Source: Isoetes taiwanensis (Eukaryota; Streptophyta; Lycopodiopsida; Isoetales; Isoetaceae). Taken from it: a DNA stretch of 64,000 nt. A program made the position numbers and the translations under genes. Location: the NCBI GenBank assembly GCA_021234155.1, contig JAJEKV010000057.1:4867821-4931820 (forward strand). The letters are read 5' to 3'. The notes under the pieces were generated by a model that worked only from the letters and a program-made list of their open reading frames with translations, searched no databases and was not told where the DNA came from. The stretch's first letter is position 1. Every line of letters starts with the position of its first letter. This document shows, one piece after another, positions 22,823 to 32,979 of the stretch.

Positions 22823-24073
22823 TCAGGCTTTTCCATTTAGATCAAACAATTCCAACACACCAAAATCTTCTATCTCTTGCAAGCTGCCATCCCCTAGTTG
22901 CACATAACCAGCTCCTTTTTTCTTGCACTCCTTGAGCAATTTTGAATCACATGTCACGGTCTTTTCAGCTCCTGAATCTATTACCAAGAATTTGTTACTT
23001 TTCTTTTTCAAATCACTTGAAACAGACATAATGCAATCATTATTTACCTCAGTTGTTTCATCAATCTCCTCTTCTTCAACTGATTTTGATTCCTGAATAA
23101 TATTAATGGTTGGATTCCCCCTTTGAATTATTTTTCCTCTTCCTGATCCACCCTTATAGTTAGAACCTCTTCCTCTTCCTCTACCTCTCCCAAAATTTCC
23201 TTTTGGACTAGGGCCGCTTGCTGCCATGTGACCTTTTCCATCACAGTTATAACATCTTATCATTCTTCCTTCATTTGGGCAATCAGCCTTGAGATGACCA
23301 AACTGGTTGCAATTATAACATGGCCCCACTTTCTCTTTATTAGCATTTCCACTTTTTTTATATTTTCCAGTAAACAAGACTTCAGCAGAATTTTCTTCAT
23401 CATCTAGCTCAACTCCCCTTTGTTCAAATTCAGTTCTTATCATTTGAACAGCATGTTCTTTTGACCTTGCAACATTTCTTATCAAGGTAGACAATTGACT
23501 GTTGTGAGACACTGACCTAGCGACAAAATCTGATAGTGTTCATTCAAAATGATTCCTGCCCCATCAAGATCAGCTATAATGGAATCAAACTTCTCTAAGA
23601 ATTCTGTCAAATTGTCTTTTTCATATAGCTTTAGTTTCCTAAGTTGCTTTTCCAAAACATCAATCTGAGAAGACGTTTTAATCTCATATTGATTCACCAT
23701 ATATTTCCACATATCTTTAGGATTCATACCTCTTAACTTGAGTTTGATAGCAGCACCTACTTTGCTTGTAATAATTGCTTGAGCCTCCATTATCTTCAAT
23801 TTTTTTTTTTTGGACTGCAATTATTTTTGATGCAACAGTAGCCACTTTACCTCCATCACCTGCAGTGGATTTTTCAGCAGTTGAGCTTTCAGCTCCTTCA
23901 GCACTTGAACTTCCAGAATCTACCACTGTGTTAGCATTTCCTTCCTCAATGAGATACCAAAGATTTTCAAACTCCAGCACCTGCCTAATCCCATGTTTCC
24001 AAACTTGAAAACCTGTGTCTCCCTTAAATACTTCAATAGAAGTCAACAGGTTAGCTCCAAATCTTGTTGACAT
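22823..24073 (-). pseudogene. Copia gag and protease (unit 3)
   Basis: The start ATG is at 24071-24073. Three open pieces (24073-23717, 23820-23482, 23512-22823) carry the same Gag, CCHC knuckles (CYNCNQFGHLKADC) and protease motif (LVIDSGAEKTVTC) as the unit 2 copy. The breaks are a run of T at 23803-23812 in place of TTCTGCTGGACCTG-type sequence, a short deletion at 23519-23522, and a change at 22824-22830. Elsewhere the sequence is nearly identical to 10617-12389. Confidence 0.88.
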
Positions 24074-27000
24074 TGTTAGCTCTGATACCAATGAAGGGAT
24101 TTTACAAGACTTACTTACGAGAATCTTAGAATACACCTTTGCTCATATGGATACAAATTATATCGTTTACGGTTACAACCCAGCCGAGAGCCCAAGCGCT
24201 CGATCTTAGTTCTCGATTCTCAAGTCTGCTCCACACACACACACAATGATACAATCTGCCGCTTAAAATTGATCACTTTCGATTCGATTGCTTCATTTCG
24301 GCTAGGCGGATATCTGAGGAGTTTCCATTTTTATCCAATTACAATATCCCACAGGCGTAAACCAAGTCTACGTACCATTGAAACCTAACTATGTTTCGGA
24401 TGTATAACTTCTCCACGCGAACTTTATCTGGCGGTGGAATTATACGGTATTTGTTAGCTTTATACCGCTTTAGAATTTGATTTAAAACACTTCAAAGACA
24501 AGCAGCGCCCCATGTCAGATTTTTGTACTTACCATCTGCATTCACTGCCACTGCTTCTCATGAATGCTTAACCCTACTCTCCTTTTGTTATTCGGAGATT
24601 TCAACTTCAAATATTACATGATTAATTTCCTTCAATCCCATCGATCTCTACCGTTGGATCTACTTAACCTTAGGAACTCAAGAATTGATACATGCATATC
24701 TAGGAAAAGAATTTAATCTTTATACATGCTCTAAGGTCCCAAATAAATTATTCTTGCCATTACTCAGCAAAACTTCACACACACCCAAAGCTTTAAAAAT
24801 AATATTAACTTCAATCCCATATATAATAACAATAATAGTCAAGTTAATTGAACAGCAATCCACATGCATCTACCCTCGCTTTTCCGAAGCTTGGCTACTC
24901 TCTGGAGCGTCTTTCACCTCTGCTTACACCATTAACCACGGGGTTAGTCACACGGACTAAGTGGGGATCGGGGATCTAGGTCACAGCTAGCATCAATAAT
25001 CACAAAGCATTAACTTAGAACAATAATGTAGCCTTACCATAACCTCGCCCCTGCAATCCAAGTAATCAATCCAAGTAATTAATCCAACAAGCACAATGCA
25101 TAGTTATACCAAGCATAGCCATTGCAACTAGATTCCAACATTAAAACCACATATACAAAAGCCAAGCAACCAAAGCATCAACATTGCAACCAATATTCCT
25201 CTGGGTCTGAGCAAGGTCAACTCGGCTGATCAGGCCAGTGACATAGAGGCGGGGTAACCACGTGTGTACACACCCATCCATGATGCGTCCAGCATTGGAG
25301 GACCACTTAACTGTGCATGACGTTGTACCATACGGTACCAACGCCCGATGTTCCAATAATAGCAATACATTCTTACTATGCAAAAACCGCGAGTCTAGAC
25401 CATCGCACCTAGACTCCGGCCCCAGAGGTCTATATCAAAGAATTACACCATAGATAAATTCTTACAATTCATTAACATCGTAACACATGCCTTAACAAGC
25501 TCAACGCCAATTACATTCCATAAGACACACTTTACGTAGCAAGAAAAGTCCAACCATAGCCTTAATAATGCAAATGCAATCATCACTACTAAATTAAAAC
25601 CAAACTTCTACATCTTTCAAAGATTCACTAACAACAAGGTCGCTAGCTATATTTAAGACTATAATAATGGTTTAATCTATAACATTAACTATCGTTATGC
25701 TTCCCTTACAAATCCTCTCCATACACAACACATGTGCTAGGTATTTTACCCCTCTTTATATTAACTAATTCCAAAGGTTTTAAAATATAACTAGCTAGAC
25801 AACTTATTAGGCTACCCATGTTATATTCATAAATAACTTATATCTATTAGCATCCCCTCCGTAACCTAGCCCTTAGTCTTAAACAAATACCTCGCCCAAC
25901 TCCTTGTTCCAGCTAACCCTTCATATATTACTTTAACTCATAGCCTTAGCTTAATCTTTAGTCTTATTTTTACTACCTTACTAACAACTAACTGATTGTT
26001 AACATTTCATTTTTTTACCTAACCCTAACGTGTATTAACAGGTCACGATTCCGGCCTGCAGCTGTCGGATATGGCCTCCAGGCCATCGAACCCATGCCAA
26101 ATCTTCTTAAATCCAGTCGATTCTGGCTCCAACAGAGATTTCCAAGTCTAATCTTACTGTTTGTGGTCATAGGAATTGATTCTAACAGGTTTTCTTCTTG
26201 ATAAAATTCAGACCAGCGACTGCCGGATCTGGCATCCAGGCCATTGATTCAGCTTGGAAAGCCCATGAAACCTTTCGATTTTGCCATCTTAGGAAGTTTG
26301 GATACAAATCAAGACAATCACATGCAAAATCGGCCCACTCTGGATCACTTTCTACTTGCCAAAAATCGAACCATTTGCCGCCAAATCTTGCCTGATACCT
26401 CCTGATTCTGGCTTCTTTGCACATTTCGGCCTTCCCAAGGCCTAAATCGACCCATTTTAGGGCGATTCTCATGCTTTCCGAGCATTCACATTCAATAGGA
26501 TCATGCCGACGCTGCCCTGCTGCATGCAAGAGAATTCTGCTGTCCTTGCTTGTTCTTACTTCATCAATTTAGATTTTAATCCATTCTTCCAAATTCTAAC
26601 CAATCTAAACCATTCCAGCTTCTTCTATCATAGATTACAGTCACACCTCTTACTATTACCATGACGGAAATTTCAGAAAAATATTCAGTTCGTTGCCAGC
26701 CATGCAAACCCAATTATTTCATTATTAAAGAAACACTATTCATGCCGTGCGTTCATGTTAACAACCATGCTCATACAATCCAATTCTATTCCCAGGCTAG
26801 ATACATAACCACAAATTTAAGCAAGCACATAAATGCTACACTAGAAAACCCCAGGTGTAAGTCTTGATCCCCACCTGGAGTCCCGCTTGCTTCATCTGCA
26901 CTCCAACACGCTCCCAAAGTATCGCTCACACCCTGCTCCTTCAGCAATTCGACTGCAATCTATCGCCTTCCAAATGCTTCACGCTGTACTTGTATTTATT

Positions 27001-27142
27001 ATTAATCACTAGTATATTTATCCGTATAATCTCTACATATACGATATATATACTCTGCATGCATAATATTTCAATTATTACTCCTTTGCATCCTTAAATA
27101 AAATAATTCCACAATGTACCTCAAAATCCTAGGTCCGTTACA

Positions 27143-28079
27143 GAATCTACAAACAGGATCATAATTCATATTGCCGATTTGCCATGGCTCTAGGTTTCAC
27201 AACAATGAAATCGATGATTTATTATCCTCGAGGCGACAAAAATGGTCGAGACATTACCAAATTGCTCCAGGTTTTGCGAGAGGTTAGCCAAATCTCAGCT
27301 TATTCCTTCCAGCATCTAAATAATTCTACCAGGAAAATGATCCAAGAGTTTGGGAGTTCAAGAAGGCTGCCGGAAGAGGAGATTGGATATATGAAGGAGT
27401 GCTAGGCAAAAACCCTATGGAAATTGCAAAGGAAGTTGTGACAGTATGTAGTAAAACTATATCGAGGACTCAGTCTAGCGGCAAAGGTAATTTCACAAAG
27501 AGCAACTATGTTCCTTGTGTGGTGGTTCCTTCGATACCATCATGGAACTTGATCCCGTCACAATTAGGGAAGCAGTATGCTGCAGAAGCCTGGATGACCT
27601 GCAGGCAAAGATAGGCTCTGGAGGAAGTCTTGACTGCGAAACAATGGGATATGTGGATGTCAGGATTGGTCCAAATCCGTTCAGTGGTGAGGGTGCAACA
27701 ATGGCCTTTCTATGCACATCTGGTGGATAATTAGGGAAAGCAACTGGATATGGTTGTCAAGAGGTTGAAGGTAGCATTTGGAGAGAATACAAAAGAAGTA
27801 CATGCAAAGAAGAACTACTTGGAACATATGGAAGTGCAATCAGTGGCTCCCCAGATGGCTACAGAATTTAACAAGCGTACCAGAATGCTTGGAGGGACAA
27901 AACAGGTTTTCACATATCAACTTTGTCTTTTCAAAACGAAGATATGTAGTTGAATTTCAATATGAGGTGCATATCTACTTTCATATTAGAGCTTGTTCTC
28001 AGAATCATGAACTGCATTGTACTTTCAGATGAGTTTTCTATAAAAATTTGTTACTCGTGAAATGAAGGTTGTTTAAGTT
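27143..28079 (+). other. Decayed coding-like region of unknown identity
   Basis: Several plus-strand frames have protein-like composition but shift into each other. One reads DPRVWEFKKAAGRGDWIYEG then GKNPMEIAKEVVTVCSKTIS (about 27340-27460). Another gives FDTIMELDPVTIREAVCCRS then GYVDVRIGPNPFSGEGATMA (27529-27710). A third gives LLGTYGSAISGSPDGYRI then NAWRDKTGFHISTLSFQNED (27810-27950). I recognise no family. The pattern suggests one gene broken by indels, or exons in different phases, lying directly beyond the retrotransposon array and upstream of the eRF1-like gene on the same strand. Confidence 0.4.
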
Positions 28080-28109
28080 GTGGAGTTTTGCAGTGAACAG
28101 ACAGAGAAG

Positions 28110-29245
28110 ATGGCAGATACAGGAGAAGATAAGAATATTCAGATATGGAAAATTAAGAAACTTATCAAGGCACTGGAATCTGCTCGTGGTAATGGAACAA
28201 GTATGATTTCTCTTATAATGCCACCACGTGATCAGATTTCTCGAGTTGTTAAGATGCTTGGGGATGAATTTGGTACCGCATCTAATATCAAGAATGGAGT
28301 TAATAGGCAATTCGTACTTGGTGCCATTACATCCGCACAGCAGCGTCTAAAGCTTTACAATAAGGTTCCTAATAATGGCCTGATACTATATACTGGTACT
28401 ATAGTTACTGATGATAGCAAGGAAAGGAAGGTAACAATCGATAAATTCCACACCGAGGCTCTCAATGAGTTGCTGGAATCAGATGACAAGTTTGGATTTA
28501 TTGTGATGGATGGTAATGGCACATTGTTTGGGACACTAAGTGGTAATACTCGTGAAGTTTTGCACAAGTTTACTGTAGACCTTCCTAAAAAGCATGGGAG
28601 AGGTGGGCAATCTGCTCTCCGTTTTGCTAGGCTCCGAATGGAGAAGAGGCACAATTATGTCAGAAAGACTGCAGAGTTAGCGACACAATTTTTCATCAAT
28701 TCAGTTACCAGCCATCCTAATGTTGTTGGTTTAATATTGGCTGGATCAACAGATTTTAAGACTGAATTAAGTCAATTTGATATGTTTGATCCACGACTTC
28801 AAGCCAAAATTTTAAATGTTGTAGATGTCTCAAGTATGTTTTTGGAGTGGATGACACACTGAAGGCCTTGGAAATGGGTGCTGTGGAGACATTGATTGTT
28901 TGGGAAAACCTTGAAGTCAACCGTTATGAATTGAAACACAGTGTTACTGGTGAAATTCTGATTAAGCACTTAAATAAAGCTCAGGAAGCAGACCAGTCTA
29001 GTTTCAGGGATCCAGAAACACAAGCAGAGCTGGAGGTTCAGGACAAGCAGTCCTTGTTGGAATGGTTTGCTGAGAACTATAAAAAGTTCGGTTGCACCTT
29101 GGAGTTTGTCACCAATAAATCTCAGGAAGGATCACAGTTTTGTAGAGGATTTGGAGGTATTGGTGGCATTTTGCGATACCAGTTAGATATGCGGGAGTTT
29201 GATGAGCTCTCAGATGATGGTGGTGTATATGAAGACTCTGACTAA
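28110..29245 (+). pseudogene. eRF1-like translation release factor, internally deleted
   Basis: Eukaryotic release factor 1 reads stop codons and releases the peptide. From ATG 28110 the N domain ([20 protein letters not shown]), GTS motif (residues 30-31) and M domain GGQ (165-167 in [17 protein letters not shown]) are clear. From 28847 the C domain ([36 protein letters not shown], end YEDSD) follows in another frame. Compared with plant eRF1, about 16 residues are missing after KVTID (near 28443), including the Tyr/Cys of the YxCxxxF motif. About 43 are missing near 28834, with a frameshift. The NIKS motif reads NIKN. The gene is intronless. It is probably a pseudogene or retrocopy; without the deletions it would be about 437 residues. 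Confidence 0.9.
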
Positions 29246-30643
29246 AAGCTTTCTAGAAGGGATGCAACTATCTGGCTGGTTTTCGTAGCAACGGTGAAAG
29301 CATGGAAGTTGTCAATTGTTTTCTAGTGATGGTTTGATTTTGTCTAATGTGGATGTCTATTGTCCATAGGCTGTAGTATTTTTCTTCTAGAAAATATTAA
29401 CTGTGGAATGGAAAGATGCTTTTCTGGACAAATGTAAAATGCATTAGTTGCGAATGGATCCTTGCTATGTACAGGATTATATATTTTGTTTTTTGTCAAT
29501 ACTTACTACTTGAATTCGTTTAAAAGAGATGCCATTGCCAAGTTGATGCAGGAATTATGGACGAGGCATTTGCTTTGAAATCCATCCATCATGCTTTTTA
29601 TGTCATGCGATACTAAATATAGTTGCATTTGTCTCAGTTTTGATAATTATTGTTTCTCATATGATTATACAATCCCAACCAAAAAAGGAAGACAAAGAAG
29701 TCCTACCATTGTCTCTATTCTTATCTATTTGGCCTCTATTCTTATCTATTTGGTTCACTAAAGATGTTCAGCTCAAAAAAAGACTAGGATAATATTGCCC
29801 TTTAGTTCAACTCAAAAGATAGTATTCATTGCTCATGCTTATCCTTCTATATATATTCTTTCTATATATATGATTACTAGCAAGCAGAATTAGCTTTATC
29901 TATTTGCCCTTCCCCCTTGCTGTCGTGCCACATATGTTGCCTGGCTCCTATTGTCGTCCTTTCAAGTACACTGCCCTTCTCCAGTAAGCACCGAGGTTTG
30001 ATCCAGAGGATGGGGACTGGAGATCATCTAATTGGATACCTCTTTGTTGGTAGTAATTTGCGTTGCACCGCCTACACTTCCATGGGCTGTCTATATTTAT
30101 CATGGAACTGCATTGGGGATAGTTAAAATTGTGATATTTTTTGTCTCTCTTTTATTGTAAATGACATTAATATAAGATGCGATACGCATTTCTGGAACGT
30201 TGATGTGTAGGTCTAGTGGAGCAAGAAAAAGTAAATTGAAAATTGTCACATTCATCAATAGGACAAAAGAAATTACATAGATCATCAATTTACTATTTAA
30301 CAAATCAACCATTATCTACTTAAAATGTCACCAAGGGGAAAATTAGAGCAAACACCGCGCTTGGCAGAAAATTTATTTTCCTTTGATTTTTTTTTTACAA
30401 AAATCCATCTTGTCTAAAAGATCTAATTGTTGCACCAAGAATAATAGGTTTGTACATCTCAGCTTGGAGGGATTGATTTTACGTCACAATAAAATCTACT
30501 TTCCACACTTGCAACTTGATGATTGACTTTAAAGCACTATGCATCAGAGACTATATAAACATCCCCTCAGGACATCGGAGGGCAACCCTCTGTGCGCAGC
30601 ACCTTGTTTGCTTTGGTATTGTTTAATTCTTTGTTTCTTGCAG
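29246..30643. other. No gene recognised
   Basis: This is AT-rich sequence after the eRF1-like stop codon. It has short direct repeats (a GGCCTCTATTCTTATCTATTT-type repeat near 29715-29755) and TATATA-rich stretches near 29850-29870. The short ORFs here have no recognisable domain. The end of the interval carries a pyrimidine-rich tract and CAG (30641-30643) that fits a splice acceptor for the next feature. Confidence 0.5.
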
Positions 30644-31217
30644 TCTAAATTGCTTGTTAAAGGTGGTAGGGAGGATTGTGCGCAAGAGGCAGGAATCAAA
30701 GATGGCTGTTACTGGGGTAAGAGTAGAAGGATTTAATATCCTAAGGGACCCGTTGTTTGTTAGAGCTAGGCTTGCATTTGTTGCAACCGCAGACATCTCT
30801 AGAAAGTCTGGTATAGGGGTAAAGCGTAACAAGGAACAGGCCATTCCCTATAATTCTGAAAAGGATTTACTTGCAGACCTAGATTATAAAATTGAAACTT
30901 CTCGTGGTGTTCAAAGACGCTTATGCTTTTATTTGTGCTCGAGATTTGCCATTAGGGGAGCTGGTGAGTTGTATGAAGTCAAGGATGTTGACTTGACACT
31001 TGAATCTGATGGTAAATCAGAGCATGTCATGTATAATGAAAGGACTAGTAAAACATGGGGAACATCTGTGATAAGGTATGATCCAAGCCACTTTAGACCT
31101 GCCATTTGGAGCTTCGAGGAAGACTTTCTGCTTATATATAAGCAGTACATTCGGCATCTTCCCTTGAAGGCACCAAGGCCTTTATTTCTGCAGCCGATTT
31201 CAAACTATAAACCTGGG
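30644..31217 (+). pseudogene. Crypton-like (DUF3504 / ZMYM-QRICH type) domain exon
   Basis: The exon-like open frame lies between an acceptor (TTTCTTGCAG, to 30643) and a donor (GGGTAAGTTC, from 31218). The protein includes RRLCFYLCSRFAIRGAGELY, then HVMYNERTSKTWG, HFRPAIWSFEEDFLLIYKQY and APRPLFLQPISNYKPG. This series (hydrophobic strand with F-x-x-R-G, a Y-T/N-E-x-x-S-K segment, a Y-K-x-Y-x-x-x-x-P helix, then L-F-L-Q-P) resembles the DUF3504 domain of ZMYM2, QRICH1 and KIAA1958. That domain derives from Crypton tyrosine recombinases. The C-terminal catalytic part (H-x-x-R and Tyr) is not found downstream. Upstream exons are not identified. It could be an unrelated phage-integrase-like fold; family assignment is from memory. 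Confidence 0.45.
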
Positions 31218-31955
31218 GTAAGTTCTTGTTTATTAATTTCATGTTTTATTTGTTTTTGTGTTGCCCCTAGGGGGGCAAACCCTTGTTTATGTGGGCTTTT
31301 GGCATATCCTAGGTATATGCTAGAATATCCCTAAGATATGTGGTGACTGCTCCAAACCGCCTATTTCCTGTAAACTCTCGGTCAGCTGGTAAAGAACTCG
31401 ACGTCTCATTTTTCTTGAATCCAATTTCTTTCTTTTGCTGTGCCCAAGGTCGCTCTGTGGAGATCGGCAGCAGAACCAGTTGAATCGCCAGCAGAACCAG
31501 TCAGCCCAAGTCATTGGAACTGACGGTTCCAGAGACACTGCGTTGAGGGCTTTATGCAATTAAAAGATGTGATCATGGTTCAGATATTTTGCGTGAAGGG
31601 AGCCTATAGTTATTCGGTTTCATTGGATTTCAAGCCTTAAAGTTATTTGATGGATTTAGAAAAACAGACCATATTTGTCTCATTGAAAATGTCCATAATG
31701 GTAGGGGCAAGGATGTCCTGCACATGAACAAGAACTCAGTTCAAAGCTCCATGCCGTGAGAGAAGATGCACTAGGAAATTAAGTTTTGCTTTCTGTATAA
31801 TTCTTGTTATCTGTTCTTCCGAGTTTGTGTCCATGGAAGAGAATTTTTAGATTACGAAGGTGCCTTAAGTTTAAGGGTTTAGCTATTTCCTTGATTAATG
31901 GTTTTCCTTTACTTTAGTTTTCAAGTGCCTTGATGTTTACTGTAGTTTCATGCAG
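31218..31955. other. Intron-like or intergenic stretch
   Basis: It lies between the Crypton-like exon and the first Sec14-like exon. Only short, non-conserved open frames are present (for example 31320-31559 on the minus strand). It begins with a good splice donor (GTAAGTTC) and ends with a T-rich tract and GCAG at 31952-31955. Whether a transcript ever joined the two exons is unknown. I see no Sec14 N-terminal codons in it. Confidence 0.4.
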
Positions 31956-32979
31956 GGGCTTAAAAACTTCACCAAGACAGCTCGAGAAATCATTATCCAA
32001 ATACAAAAGATTGATGGTGATAATTATCCTGAAGTTAGTTTTCTATCACATTGAAGTGAACGTTTTAAAATTTGACAAATGCTGCTTGACATGTTTAGGT
32101 TAACGCTTTTAGTTGATGATGGGACTTGGGGGCATTTTTGGTTTGTTGAAGAACTACCCTTTATAAGAGTGCCAATGATAAAGTTTTGGTGTCAGAAAAG
32201 TGCACTTCTTATCTTCCTGGCTAAGAAGGAAAGAATTTCTTCGAGGTCAAATGTGGTCCATGTCCAGAAATATCCAAACAAGAAGTTTAAAATGGCACAG
32301 TGTTTAGGTTTTTGCAATATGTGAGTTTAGTATGCTCAGCAATTTCTAGATTAAGACTTTGTCATTTGATAAAGCAGCTCCAACCTGCGAATTTTGGTAA
32401 CAGCCTTTATAAATCTTCTAGACGGTCTACTAGCTGCATATTTTCTTCCTCATATGCATATAAAGGTCTACTTCCTTCCAAGTTTTTGTGTGCTTGTTGA
32501 TAGCATCTTTTAACTATTCAGCTCACAGACTTTATGCAGACTTTTCATTGTTAATGCTGGTCCGGGATTTCGGCTCCTATGGAACACCATCAAAGGTTTT
32601 CTCGATTCTAAGACAAGTTCAAAAATAACTGTACGTCTTGCATTTCAGGTTTAGAAGTCAATAAATTACCAAACTAGTTTCCCCTAGTGTTTCATCAGTG
32701 ATATTATGCTATGCAGCTTTAAGGTCTTAACAAATTGATTTCCTGCAGGTGCTAGGTAACAAGTTCCAAGGAAAATTGTTGGAATTTATTGATGAGAGGT
32801 AGTTATGGAAATTATGAAAGGAATTGCAATGCATACATTTGGTGTTTCATTTGATATAAGAATTCATTTCTCTGAACAGTGAACTACCCGACTTCCTAGG
32901 CGGAACTTGCACATGCTCTGCTGAAGGAGGATGCATGCGTTCAGATAAAGGACCATGGAAGGATCCCGAAATTATGAAG
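31956..32979 (+). pseudogene. Sec14-like phosphatidylinositol-transfer protein fragment, four exons
   Basis: Four exons splice in frame. 31956-32033 encodes [20 protein letters not shown] then NYPE. 32529-32630 encodes [20 protein letters not shown]. 32749-32798 encodes VLGNKFQGKLLEFIDE. 32880-32979 encodes [20 protein letters not shown] then PWKDPEIMK. All junctions have GT and AG, and the phase agrees (0, 0, 2). This is the C-terminal half of the CRAL-TRIO lipid-binding domain of plant Sec14-like (SFH) proteins, which move phosphatidylinositol and phosphatidylcholine at membranes. The CRAL-TRIO N region and first half, and everything after EIMK, are absent within several kb. It is therefore a gene fragment, perhaps captured by a transposon, rather than a working gene. 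Confidence 0.85.

Larger units (their letters stand above)
20188..24634 (-). mobile_element. Ty1/copia element nested in gypsy LTR (array unit 3)
   Basis: The element is about 4447 bp, with 3' LTR 20188-20713, 5' LTR 24092-24634 and primer-site complement 24079-24091. On the right it is followed by ATCCC (24635-24639); on the left the matching site reads ATCC at 20184-20187. It sits at the same base of the gypsy LTR as the copy at 8491. Pol is cut after YVDD exactly as in the other copy. Confidence 0.93.
1..27142 (-). repeat. Tandem array of a composite gypsy/copia element, period about 11.7 kb
   Basis: The same ordered block recurs about 2.3 times: gypsy LTR containing a copia element, then gypsy internal region. 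Landmarks repeat at a constant offset: the copia LTR start at 688, 12408 and 24092; the gypsy LTR end at about 3729, 15442 and 27142; the gypsy primer site at 8433 and 20132. The two complete LTR-plus-copia blocks (8447-15442 and 20147-27142) are each about 6996 bp by my count. The left end is cut by the window. An LTR-internal-LTR-internal-LTR series is what unequal or circle-type recombination between LTRs gives; an assembly artefact in a long repeat is the alternative. Confidence 0.9.
20147..27142 (-). repeat. Gypsy LTR interrupted by a copia element (array unit 3, right end of array)
   Basis: Its ends correspond to those of the unit 2 LTR: TGTGGCCGGGC at 20147 (altered from TGTGACGGGCC) and CCTAGGTCCGTTACA at 27142. 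It is the 5' LTR of internal region 2. To its right (27143 on) the sequence is unrelated to the array, so 27142 is the real right edge of the insertion. The target-site duplication of the gypsy element itself cannot be checked because the left edge is outside the window. Confidence 0.9.

Noticed and set aside
30654-31334. Argonaute-like protein
   Set aside because: First impression from length and an exon-intron setting, but no PAZ or PIWI motifs. The segment fits DUF3504/Crypton better.
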